Below, piece by piece: positions 44,811-53,229 of a stretch of DNA of 64,000 nt; the first letter of the stretch is position 1, and every line of letters starts with the position of its first letter. The position numbers and the translations under genes are program-made. The notes beneath the pieces are model-generated. The model saw only the letters and a program-made list of their open reading frames with translations. It was not told the origin of the DNA and did not search any database. This DNA comes from Spirochaetales bacterium (GTDB lineage: Bacteria; Spirochaetota; Spirochaetia; Treponematales; Treponemataceae): assembly GCA_029098225.1 (NCBI GenBank), contig JAQXNX010000010.1, positions 124,001-188,000 on the forward strand, in the 5' to 3' direction.

Positions 44811-45092
44811 ATGAAAGATTATTTAGAAGATTTCAGAATGAATATGAAATATTATCGCGAGAAAAATGATGTTTCACAAACACAACTTGCAATTATATGT
44901 GATTGTGGAACAGGTACTATTGGTGGAATAGAATCTGGAAAAGCTAAACCTTCTTTTGATATGATAATTCGAATTGCAGAAGCATTGAAAATTACACCTG
45001 CAGATCTTTTTATACGTGATTCTTCTAAAAATAAAATAGAAATAAAAAAACAGTTAAAAAATCAATTTGAGCAGATTATAGAGAAGTTGTAA
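44811..45092 (+). CDS. XRE-family helix-turn-helix regulator
   Basis: 93 residues. The helix-turn-helix is MNMKYYREKNDVSQTQLAII followed by GTGTIGGIESGKAKPSFDMI and IAEALKITPADLF, the usual Cro/C1 layout. A charged helical tail may dimerise. Size and position resemble restriction-modification controller proteins. A TTG directly before the ATG could also be used. Its stop is three bases from the convergent DUF2442 gene. Confidence 0.85.
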   Translation: MKDYLEDFRMNMKYYREKNDVSQTQLAIICDCGTGTIGGIESGKAKPSFDMIIRIAEALKITPADLFIRDSSKNKIEIKKQLKNQFEQIIEKL

Positions 45093-45095
45093 ATC

Positions 45096-45377
45096 CTAAG
45101 CAATATCCAAAAGAGGATCAGAAATCTTTTCCCCTTTTTCATAAATTACATACGGATCAATATCTATACAATTTGATTTGTCATAAGTGCCATCTAAAGT
45201 CCATGCTAAAGTTCCATTAAGCACTGTACAGTTATTTTTATAAAAAGACATATCCTTCAAACATTCAAAAACACCTTCTCCAACAAGATGAGAAACATCA
45301 TATTTTTTTACAGCACCATCAACAAAATATACAATAATTTTATAATTGTCCTGAGGAATTACCTGTACAACTTCCAT
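45096..45377 (-). CDS. DUF2442 domain protein
   Basis: 93 residues. PQDNYKIIVYFVDGAVKKYD, the L-x-G-x-G-x-F segment and NGTLAWTLDGTYDKSNCIDI match the DUF2442 family. It follows a DUF4160 gene by ten bases. DUF4160-DUF2442 pairs occur widely and have been proposed as toxin-antitoxin modules; direct evidence for this one is lacking. Confidence 0.85.
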   Translation of the reverse strand: MEVVQVIPQDNYKIIVYFVDGAVKKYDVSHLVGEGVFECLKDMSFYKNNCTVLNGTLAWTLDGTYDKSNCIDIDPYVIYEKGEKISDPLLDIA

Positions 45378-45387
45378 AGTTGGCCTC

Positions 45388-45648
45388 CTATTTCAAAGGT
45401 GTTATTTTCTGGGGAAGCTGTTTATTCTTAGCTTTTTCCCAGTTTGATTTAAGTTCATCTTTATGAAGTTCGCTCCAGGCAAGTACAAGTTTCAATTTGT
45501 TTGAAGGTAAAGCTCCTTTTAATACACAGGAATTGTTGATATCTACAAGAGCTTCTGAGTCACCATATTTAGCATGAAAATGAGGTGGCATATGATCATC
45601 AAAATAAAAACAGATTTCAATTCCTTCAAATTCGCTTACTACTGGCAT
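45388..45648 (-). CDS. DUF4160 domain protein
   Basis: 86 residues. MPVVSEFEGIEICFYFDDHM then PPHFHAKYGDSEALVDIN is the DUF4160 signature (PPHxHAxYG). The start at 45648 has GAGG seven bases upstream; a 16-residue extension to 45696 is unlikely. First gene of the pair with DUF2442. Confidence 0.9.
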   Translation of the reverse strand: MPVVSEFEGIEICFYFDDHMPPHFHAKYGDSEALVDINNSCVLKGALPSNKLKLVLAWSELHKDELKSNWEKAKNKQLPQKITPLK

Positions 45649-45781
45649 TTTGAACCTCGCTAATTTGATTTTAAGAGCAAAGAATAAAATAAGCAAGTCT
45701 TTAATATATTCATAAATTAAAGAATCTCTTTATTGTCTTATATGAAAAAATCAAATAAACTTTCTGAAAAGGAAATATGAC

Positions 45782-46306
45782 ATGGCAAAAACATTACCAC
45801 CAGTTTTAGAAACAGAACGACTCATTTTACGCCCACTCACAGTTGATGATCTGGAAGCAGCTTTTAAATGGACAGGCGATCCACGCGTAAATAAATTTAT
45901 GATTTACCCTTTGTATAAATCTGCAGATGATGGCCGCGAATGGATTGAATCTTTATATGAAGATGAAAAAAAACTTGATTACGGTTTTGTTCTAAAATCA
46001 ACTGGCGAACTCATTGGCAGTGGCGGCCTTTATTATCATGACGATATTAATGTGTGGAGCGTTGGTTATAACATTGCTTATGACCACTGGCATAATGGTT
46101 ATACACTGGAAGCTATTTCACGCATAATAGAATATGCTAAGAGCAAATATGATGTTCATGTAATAGCCGGAACTTTTGCAGTAGACAATAATGGTTCCCG
46201 TCGTGTTATGGAAAAACTCGGAATGACTTATTACGAAGATACAGAATACTCAAAGCTGGACGGCAGCGAGACTTTTAAGGCAAAAACATACCACAAGGTT
46301 TTGTAA
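45782..46306 (+). CDS. GNAT-family N-acetyltransferase (RimJ/RimL type)
   Basis: 174 residues. ETERLILRPLTVDDLEAAFK opens the fold, and YDHWHNGYTLEAISRIIEYA and NNGSRRVMEKLGMTY are the acetyl-CoA and C-terminal motifs of RimL-like acetyltransferases. The substrate could be a protein N-terminus or a small amine. AAGGAAA precedes the ATG. Confidence 0.88.
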   Translation: MAKTLPPVLETERLILRPLTVDDLEAAFKWTGDPRVNKFMIYPLYKSADDGREWIESLYEDEKKLDYGFVLKSTGELIGSGGLYYHDDINVWSVGYNIAYDHWHNGYTLEAISRIIEYAKSKYDVHVIAGTFAVDNNGSRRVMEKLGMTYYEDTEYSKLDGSETFKAKTYHKVL

Positions 46307-46307
46307 T

Positions 46308-46682
46308 ATGAAATATTTCCGCGTTCACACTTCAGACATTGCATGGCTTACAAAACAGCCAAGAGGAATCTTTACAACAGTCGGCAAGCTTGTAGATTCA
46401 AAAACTCTCACAGAAGAAGAAACTGCCGAATACTGGAAGCAGCGTGAATATTTTGAAAAAGTTCTGCCTGTTCCTCCCTTTTATAAAGACGGAAATCCGA
46501 ACCATGCAATTACCTGGTTTAAAGACACTCCACAAGGTCAGGATATCTGGAATCAGCTTACTTTTTACCGCAACATGTGCGAAAAATATAGTGTAAAACT
46601 ATATATATCAGAAACAACAGAGGTTCCTGGAAAAATTATTTATGAAGATGAATTTCAGATTGCAGTGATTCCTGCACAGTAA
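46308..46682 (+). CDS. Conserved small protein of unknown function
   Basis: 124 residues beginning one base after the acetyltransferase stop, so translated together. The sequence (WLTKQPRGIFTTVGKLVDSK, NHAITWFKDTPQGQDIWNQL) has many aromatic residues and looks like a folded cytoplasmic protein, but I do not recognise a family. Confidence 0.65.
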   Translation: MKYFRVHTSDIAWLTKQPRGIFTTVGKLVDSKTLTEEETAEYWKQREYFEKVLPVPPFYKDGNPNHAITWFKDTPQGQDIWNQLTFYRNMCEKYSVKLYISETTEVPGKIIYEDEFQIAVIPAQ

Positions 46683-46759
46683 TTCCTGCACACAATTGAC
46701 TAGTAAACATGAACTTTATATACTCTTCACAACTATCTTACATTATGAGAGAGTAAAAA

Positions 46760-48085
46760 ATGCTTTTTAAAACGGAATATAAAAATAAACTTTTAAAAAT
46801 ATTTGTCCCTATTATGCTGAGCAATCTGATTTCTCAAATTCAGATGGTTATAGACAGAGTTTTTCTTGGACGAATGAGCAATCTTTACATGAGTGCTGTA
46901 GGTAATGCAACAGCTCCTGTTTGGACCACAATGTCTTTTATCTTTTCTCTTTCAATGGGTTCTTCAATACTTATCAGTCAGTCTGTCGGAGAAAAAAATA
47001 TAGACAAAGCAAAATCTTATGCTGCTTCTCTGATTAAATTTCATAATGTGGCTCCAATCCTTCTATTCTTTTTCTGGACATTTTGCAGTCCTTTAGTTTT
47101 TAGACTTATGGGAGTTTCGGAAAATGTAATGGGTTTATGCGTAAAATATACAAGAATCTATGCTCCTGTTTTTTTGATTCTTGGACTTTTTGCTTCTTAT
47201 AGTGTTGTTTTTCAAACTTCAAATTATACAAAACCTCTTGTAACTTACGGAATTATTCGTTCTGGATTAAATATTATTCTGGACTATCTGTTAATTTTTG
47301 GTAAATTTGGTTTTCCAAAAATGGAAATTGCCGGTGCTGCTCTTGGAACAACAATTGCTGAATATGCAGGTGCCTTATACCTCTTATATATAACAATCAC
47401 AAGACGAAAAAAATTCTTTACAAGTCCAGGACTTAAAACAATTATTCACGCAGATATTTCGCAATATTTTCACTCTATTAAATTAGGCGTTCCTACAGCC
47501 TGCGAAGACCTTCTTTGGAATTTAGGAAACCTTTTAATCATTAAGATTTTAAACAAAATCAACGAACAGGCTGCCGGAATTTATACTATGGTATTTACAT
47601 TGGAAATTCTTATTGTTGTAATAATTGGAGCACTGGGGAACGGAACATTAACTTTAACCGGCGAAGCTACAGGTGCAAAAGACCACAAGCTTTACCGGAA
47701 TATTGTAAAAACTGCTATAAGATGGGCATTTCTTGTTTCTGCGGCAGCCCTTATTTTTGTTTCAATTTTCCCGCGCCTTACACTCAGCCTGTTCACAAAA
47801 GATGCAGAAATAATTGAAATGTCCGTTACTTTTGTAATTCTTGTTGCTATAAACCTTTTTGGTAAATCTGGAAACATAATTCTTGGAAGCGGAATTCGTG
47901 GTTATGGCGACACAAAATGGATGCTTTTTACACAAATTCTTGGAACTTTCAGCGTTGTAGGAATTGCAGCTCTATGTGTTTTTGTATTTAAGCTTGGAAT
48001 TCTTGGCGTATTTATAGCCGTTTTATGTGACGAAGGCAGCCGGGCATTAATAAATTTTGCAAGATTTATAAGAATAAAATTTTAG
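46760..48085 (+). CDS. MATE-family efflux transporter
   Basis: 441 residues with twelve predicted transmembrane segments. The N-terminal MLSNLISQIQMVIDRVFLGR and the second-half repeat following FHSIKLGVPTACEDLLWN are the MATE pattern. It exports drugs or other cations using a sodium or proton gradient; the substrate cannot be inferred. It lies 43 bases upstream of ftsK. Confidence 0.9.
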   Translation: MLFKTEYKNKLLKIFVPIMLSNLISQIQMVIDRVFLGRMSNLYMSAVGNATAPVWTTMSFIFSLSMGSSILISQSVGEKNIDKAKSYAASLIKFHNVAPILLFFFWTFCSPLVFRLMGVSENVMGLCVKYTRIYAPVFLILGLFASYSVVFQTSNYTKPLVTYGIIRSGLNIILDYLLIFGKFGFPKMEIAGAALGTTIAEYAGALYLLYITITRRKKFFTSPGLKTIIHADISQYFHSIKLGVPTACEDLLWNLGNLLIIKILNKINEQAAGIYTMVFTLEILIVVIIGALGNGTLTLTGEATGAKDHKLYRNIVKTAIRWAFLVSAAALIFVSIFPRLTLSLFTKDAEIIEMSVTFVILVAINLFGKSGNIILGSGIRGYGDTKWMLFTQILGTFSVVGIAALCVFVFKLGILGVFIAVLCDEGSRALINFARFIRIKF

Positions 48086-48128
48086 AAAAATATCTTAACT
48101 AGACTTTTTTAATGCCGATAATGCATGT

Positions 48129-51100
48129 ATGAAAGCGTCTAATAAATCCACTTTGTTTACCGGAATTTTACTTCTTATTCTTGCAGCATTATTTTCAATT
48201 AGTCTGCTTTTAGTGCCGCTTGATTTTGGAATTTCTGGACCAGGACATAATAACTTTTTTTACACCATAGGAAATATTCTTTATACAGTCTATGGATTTT
48301 CAAGCGTTTTAATACCAATTTTTCTCCTAGTTGCAGGACTTTCCTGCTTTGCTTCCAAATGGACAGCACGTAAGACTTTACGCCTATTAACTGCACTTAT
48401 TCCTTTTTTTACTTGTGTAATAACAGAAAAAATCTGCAGACTTATTCTGGCTTCCAGAAATACTCCTTTTGCAACTGTTAAAATTGCCGTAACACTTATT
48501 ACAGGCGCTATGCTTATTATTATTGAATATCTGGGAACCGGTATTCTGGCTGATAAGCTTAATAAAATGCCTTTTTCGCAAAAATTAAATAAAAAATTTG
48601 CTCAGCAAAATCAGACAACAAAAAATATAGAAATTTATAATGATTACGATGCCGTATCAGAAAATCAGGATAGCAATAATTCAGAAACTGTAATTGGTTC
48701 TATCAATGATAATAACGATTATGATTTTGTAGACATTAATTCTTCAAAATCAAAAGTTTTTGATGATGTTTTAAATAATGTAGAAGTTCAGGATTACACA
48801 GCCGAAGAAGATTCTGTAAATGACGTAGAAGAAGCCGAAATAGTTTATGCAAATGAAGTTGAAGATAAAATAGAAAATGAAGAAAAAAATAATGCGGAAA
48901 TATCTGAGCAGGCAGAAAAATCTGAGCAAACTGAACCAAATGCAGAAAATTCTACAAGTGTAATTACTCAGGAAGAATTTGCGGCTCTTACAATGCAGGA
49001 CGAAGAAAATCATCAGGATGAAAATGCTCTGGAATGGAAAAATCTTCCTCCTGCACCAGAAAAACTTCCGCCGGAATACGATGATTCTTTTGATGAAAAT
49101 GATCCTGCTCTGGAATTTCCACCAAAAGAAGAATTTGAATTAAAAGAAGAAACTTCTCCAGCTTTTGTTGAAGAACCGGAAAATAATTCAAATTCAGATG
49201 ATGAGGATTTGCTTGATCCAATTATTGATGAAATTGAAGACGAATTAAGCAACGGAATAAAATCTGATTTTGAAGAAGAAAATTTTGATGATGATTTCAA
49301 TAATGAAAATAATTCCACTTCTGAAGATTCAAAAAATTTACAGGAAGACGAAGCTTTTGATGTAGAATTTTCTGATGAGACCGAAGAAGAAAATCCCGAA
49401 CCTGTAAATACAAAAAAAAACTATGAAAGAAAGTTTAATGATAAGGTTGTAACTAATCCTAATTATCCGCATGGAATTACAATTCATGATGGTTCAGAAG
49501 GAGAAGCTGAAGAAGATTCTCATAAAGAAACTATTGAGAATAAACCAAAATATCCTTCAAAAATTCAACTCAAATCAACGGAAGAAGATGATTCAGAGGA
49601 TGAATATGTTGAAGATGAAACTCTTCCTTTCCCAGATTTTGATATTGAAGAACCAGCTATAAATTCTTTCAACAGTAAACAACAGCTTGAACAGGAAGAA
49701 CTTGAGCAGGAAGAAAACGAAGAGATTCAGTCTGAAGATTTAAGCGAGACTGACGATTCAGAAGAAGCAGATAATTCCGAAGAAGCAGCTGTTGAAAATG
49801 AAAATATAAATTTAGGCACAGCCGCTTCAAATGTTTTTTCTCAAATGGAAAATGATATTAGAAAAGAAAATCATATTCCAGAAAAACAATCTTCAAATGA
49901 AAAACCTGCAAGTGCAACAAATCTTACAAAAGATGAATTAACAGATTTCTTTAATGCTCAGCAGGCAGAAAATACTCCAAAAGGTAAAGAAATTGCTGCT
50001 AATCCGCCAAAAATCGGTCATCGTGCAGAAAAGAAAGGTCCTTATGTAATTCCTTCTGATTTGCTTATTGCTTACAAAGATGATCAGTATTGGATTATTG
50101 ATGAAGCTACAAAACAATCTGCTATGAATCTTAAAAAGACTCTTGGCGAATTTAATATAGAAGCAGAAATTACAGGTATTAAAAAAGGTCCTGTTGTAAC
50201 TATGTTTGAAATTTTACCCGCTCCTGGTGTAAAGCTTAGCAAAATAGTTGCATTACAAGATAACATAGCCCTTAGTCTTGCTGCGCAGTCTGTGCGTATA
50301 GTTGCCCCAATTCCTGGTAAACAGGCAGTTGGAATAGAAGTTCCTAATAAACATCGTTCTGTTGTTGGCTTCCGCGAAATTATTGAAATGGATTTGCCAG
50401 AATGGAAAAAAATGTCTGTTCCTGTTGTTCTTGGAAAAGATATTCTTGGAAAAGCTCAACTTATTGATCTGGTAAAAACTCCTCATATGCTCATAGCCGG
50501 AGCAACTGGTTCAGGAAAATCAGTTTGTGTAAATTCACTTATTCTTTCTATTTTGTATAAGCGTTCTTATCACGATGTAAAATTAATTCTTGTAGATCCA
50601 AAGGTTGTTGAACTAAAGCTTTATAATAATATTCCACATCTTTTGACTCCTGTAATTACAGAACCTAAAAAGGCTCTTCAGGCTTTGCAGTATTGTCTTT
50701 GCGAAATGGAACGCCGTTATGCTTTACTCGATGGAATGGGCGTTCGTGATATTTCAAATTATAATCAGAAAATCAAAGAACAGAATATCTGTACAGAAAA
50801 ACTTCCTTATATTGTTGTTATTATTGATGAATTTGCAGATCTTATGGCAACAAGCGGAAAAGAGCTTGAAACAATTGTTGCACGCCTTACCGCAATGAGC
50901 CGTGCAGTTGGAATTCATCTTGTACTTGCAACACAGCGTCCTTCTGTAAATGTAATCACAGGTTTAATTAAGGCTAACATTCCGACCCGAATTGCGTTTA
51001 TGGTTGCCAGCCGAACAGACTCAAATATTATTATTGATACTGTTGGTGCCGAAAAACTTCTTGGCCGTGGAGATATGCTTTATGCTTCTGCTGTTGATCC

Positions 51101-51452
51101 TGCTCCAATCCGAATTCAGGGAACTTTCGTTACTGACCAGGAAGTTGAAGACGTAGTAAATGCAGTTAAAGAATATGGTGAACCAGATTACATAGATGAC
51201 CAGATTTTTGTAGAAGATGATGAAGATCAGGCACGCGATTTATTTGGTGAACCTATGGATGATGATGATCCTCTTTATGATCAGGCGCTTGAAATTGTTG
51301 TTCAACGAGGAGAAGCAAGTGCAAGTTATATTCAACGAAGATTAAAAATTGGATATAACCGCGCTGCCCGTCTTGTAGAAGAAATGGAAGAGCGTGGAAT
51401 TGTAGGCCCGGCAAACGGAAGTAAACCTAGAGAAATTATTCATATTCCTTAA
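48129..51452 (+). CDS. ftsK: DNA translocase FtsK/SpoIIIE
   Basis: Pumps chromosome ends across the closing septum. 1107 residues: four transmembrane helices (about 8-155), then an unusually long, very acidic linker (about 165-630, rich in Glu, Asp, Asn and Ser). The motor follows, with Walker A IAGATGSGKS (about 789-798) and Walker B VVIIDEFADLM (about 895). A C-terminal winged-helix gamma domain (about 1035-1100, QALEIVVQRGEASASYIQRR) reads KOPS-type signals. Its 3' end overlaps the converging acyltransferase gene by four bases. Confidence 0.95.
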   Translation: MKASNKSTLFTGILLLILAALFSISLLLVPLDFGISGPGHNNFFYTIGNILYTVYGFSSVLIPIFLLVAGLSCFASKWTARKTLRLLTALIPFFTCVITEKICRLILASRNTPFATVKIAVTLITGAMLIIIEYLGTGILADKLNKMPFSQKLNKKFAQQNQTTKNIEIYNDYDAVSENQDSNNSETVIGSINDNNDYDFVDINSSKSKVFDDVLNNVEVQDYTAEEDSVNDVEEAEIVYANEVEDKIENEEKNNAEISEQAEKSEQTEPNAENSTSVITQEEFAALTMQDEENHQDENALEWKNLPPAPEKLPPEYDDSFDENDPALEFPPKEEFELKEETSPAFVEEPENNSNSDDEDLLDPIIDEIEDELSNGIKSDFEEENFDDDFNNENNSTSEDSKNLQEDEAFDVEFSDETEEENPEPVNTKKNYERKFNDKVVTNPNYPHGITIHDGSEGEAEEDSHKETIENKPKYPSKIQLKSTEEDDSEDEYVEDETLPFPDFDIEEPAINSFNSKQQLEQEELEQEENEEIQSEDLSETDDSEEADNSEEAAVENENINLGTAASNVFSQMENDIRKENHIPEKQSSNEKPASATNLTKDELTDFFNAQQAENTPKGKEIAANPPKIGHRAEKKGPYVIPSDLLIAYKDDQYWIIDEATKQSAMNLKKTLGEFNIEAEITGIKKGPVVTMFEILPAPGVKLSKIVALQDNIALSLAAQSVRIVAPIPGKQAVGIEVPNKHRSVVGFREIIEMDLPEWKKMSVPVVLGKDILGKAQLIDLVKTPHMLIAGATGSGKSVCVNSLILSILYKRSYHDVKLILVDPKVVELKLYNNIPHLLTPVITEPKKALQALQYCLCEMERRYALLDGMGVRDISNYNQKIKEQNICTEKLPYIVVIIDEFADLMATSGKELETIVARLTAMSRAVGIHLVLATQRPSVNVITGLIKANIPTRIAFMVASRTDSNIIIDTVGAEKLLGRGDMLYASAVDPAPIRIQGTFVTDQEVEDVVNAVKEYGEPDYIDDQIFVEDDEDQARDLFGEPMDDDDPLYDQALEIVVQRGEASASYIQRRLKIGYNRAARLVEEMEERGIVGPANGSKPREIIHIP

Positions 51453-52318
51453 TAATTGCTCAGAGTTTTTCCGGTATAGGATTTTTTATATTCATCGCCG
51501 GCAGATTTTAAAACTTCTTCCATTTTTTGAGTAAGGCGTTTTGCCCCGATTGATTCCGGAACTTCAAGAAATTCTTTTACCGGGATTGTTGGAAGAAGTT
51601 TAAAATCATAAACATATTTTTCTACATGATTATATGACCATAAAGGATCGTGTTTTCCAAGACCATATTTATCGCTTCCACCAATAAAAATTGGCTGAAC
51701 ATCACAGCCACAGAAAAGTGCAATTCTTGCCGCACCTTTTTTATAATTATTCTGTCCATGACGCGGAGTTCTTGTTCCTTCTGGGAAGATTATAACATTA
51801 CAGCCTTCATCGGTAAGTCTTTTACATTCAACTAATACATCATTAAAATCTGTTGTGTTTGTAATATAAGCCTGCTTTATTACACCGCGTAATGGTGTTT
51901 TTGTAAGCCCGCCACGTACAATACAGGTTGAATTTGGTACTAAAGACATTATATATACAAAATCAAGTAATGAAGGATGATTTGCAATTATTATTTTGCT
52001 GTGAATATTTCTGAATTCCTGTGGTTGTTCCACCTTACGAATAGAAACTCTTGTTATATGCAGAGACCCCAGAAAAATTCTAAATGTATGAGAAACATAT
52101 TCTCTTGCAATTATTCCGAATTCTTTTTTACTGAAAATTGAAAAAATTCTTATAAATGGAAAAACAAAAATAGCAAGCACAACGGCTCCTACTCCAAAAA
52201 ATATAATTGCAAGAATTTTTGAAATGCAATAGTAAGGATATGTAATAAAATTTTTTATTTTTGGTAAATCTGAATGATTATATTTTTCGTAGATTTCTTC
52301 TTGCGTCATTTCTGACAT
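51449..52318 (-). CDS. 1-acyl-glycerol-phosphate acyltransferase-like protein
   Basis: 289 residues, with a membrane segment near 30-60 and the PlsC motifs IIIANHPSLLDFVYI (HxxxxD) and VIIFPEGTRTPRHG. It transfers an acyl chain to a lipid acceptor. It may belong to phospholipid synthesis or, given the ketosynthase chain-length factor and methyltransferase upstream on the same strand, to loading a polyene or unusual fatty chain onto lipid. GGGAGA precedes the ATG. Confidence 0.85.
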   Translation of the reverse strand: MSEMTQEEIYEKYNHSDLPKIKNFITYPYYCISKILAIIFFGVGAVVLAIFVFPFIRIFSIFSKKEFGIIAREYVSHTFRIFLGSLHITRVSIRKVEQPQEFRNIHSKIIIANHPSLLDFVYIMSLVPNSTCIVRGGLTKTPLRGVIKQAYITNTTDFNDVLVECKRLTDEGCNVIIFPEGTRTPRHGQNNYKKGAARIALFCGCDVQPIFIGGSDKYGLGKHDPLWSYNHVEKYVYDFKLLPTIPVKEFLEVPESIGAKRLTQKMEEVLKSAGDEYKKSYTGKTLSNY

Positions 52319-52344
52319 ATCATTCTCCCATAAAAAGTCAAGAA

Positions 52345-52433
52345 GGTTGTTTCAACAACCGATTGAGTTTTTAAGTCGCTTCGCAATGAAATGAGAAGCG
52401 ACAGTTAATAAGCAAGTTTGCAACGCAAACTTG
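52345..52433. repeat. Cluster of three stem-loops
   Basis: Three hairpins in succession: GGTTGTT/AACAACC (52345-52360), GTCGCTTC/GAAGCGAC (52375-52102-type spacing, ending at 52402) and CAAGTTTGC/GCAAACTTG (52413-52433). They fill the gap before the acyltransferase gene together with the terminator that follows. No coding potential. Confidence 0.55.
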
Positions 52434-52440
52434 TCAAGAT

Positions 52441-52471
52441 AAAAAGCAGACGATATTTTAGGCTGCTTTTT
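52441..52471 (-). terminator. Terminator-like hairpin after the chain-length-factor gene
   Basis: AAAAAGCAG / CTGCTTTTT over a 13-base loop. It follows the stop at 52552 by about 80 bases on the minus strand and separates that transcript from the acyltransferase gene. A short GC-rich stretch (CCGCGGCAAGCGGG) lies between. Confidence 0.65.
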
Positions 52472-52551
52472 ATCTATGCCTCCTTTAAAGCCTCCGCGGC
52501 AAGCGGGCGCGCATGGAAATTTTGGCACGTCTACTTAGATACATATATGTA

Positions 52552-53211
52552 TTATTTTAGCAGAAATTTTAAAAAATCAAAAGATGAAAAAGGAATAGAT
52601 GAAATATCATCTATACAGATTCCATCATTTTTTTTATTACTGATTACACAGGCAAATGCAAAAGGGAAATTATTTTCTGGCCGTTTTTCTGCATACAATT
52701 CCGGAACAAGCTCATCTGCATAAACAAAAATAATATTTTCTTCTGTTCCTGCTAAAATTGGTGCAACGGCTGTTTTAAAAGCATTTGCAAAATTTCCCTT
52801 TGATGGATAAATAACTGAATACCCTCCCTTTAATCCAAAAGCAAGTGTTGCTGAAGAAACCGGTGTATTAAAAACAGAAAGAGAAAAACCTGCCGGTAGA
52901 ATCATGTTTTCTTCTATTAGTCCCCTATTAATAGTAAATTCACGCTCAATTTCTCCACGAGTTGAAACAAATACAATTTTTGTTTCTTTATCGATATGTG
53001 ACTTTTCTAAAAGATTATGAATTACATGAACCGTCATTTTTGTAATTTGCGAAAGTCGCCTTCTAAAAAGCGGATCGGTATATTCAAGCTTTGGTGCTTC
53101 TTTTGTCTGAGAAATTTCTATAACATCATTGGCCCATTCTTCCCAAAGTTCCGAATCTTCTCCAAGACCAGGTGCCCATTGAGTTATATATGACAAGTAT
53201 ATTTCTTTCAT
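52552..53211 (-). CDS. Beta-ketoacyl synthase chain-length factor
   Basis: 219 residues. LEYTDPLFRRRLSQITKMTV, VFVSTRGEIEREFTINR, LPAGFSLSVFNTPVSSATLA and IIFVYADELVPELY match the chain-length-factor family (Ketoacyl-synt_2, ApeC-like) that partners a ketosynthase in aryl-polyene and related pathways. It lacks the catalytic cysteine, as expected. Its probable partner ketosynthase is at 38.3 kb, not beside it. It follows the methyltransferase by 18 bases. Confidence 0.85.
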   Translation of the reverse strand: MKEIYLSYITQWAPGLGEDSELWEEWANDVIEISQTKEAPKLEYTDPLFRRRLSQITKMTVHVIHNLLEKSHIDKETKIVFVSTRGEIEREFTINRGLIEENMILPAGFSLSVFNTPVSSATLAFGLKGGYSVIYPSKGNFANAFKTAVAPILAGTEENIIFVYADELVPELYAEKRPENNFPFAFACVISNKKNDGICIDDISSIPFSSFDFLKFLLK

Positions 53212-53229
53212 ATTAAAATCCTTTTTGGA

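Noticed and set aside
48736..49318. Several minus-strand frames in ftsK
   Set aside because: They arise from the repetitive acidic codons of the linker and give Leu/Ser-rich nonsense.
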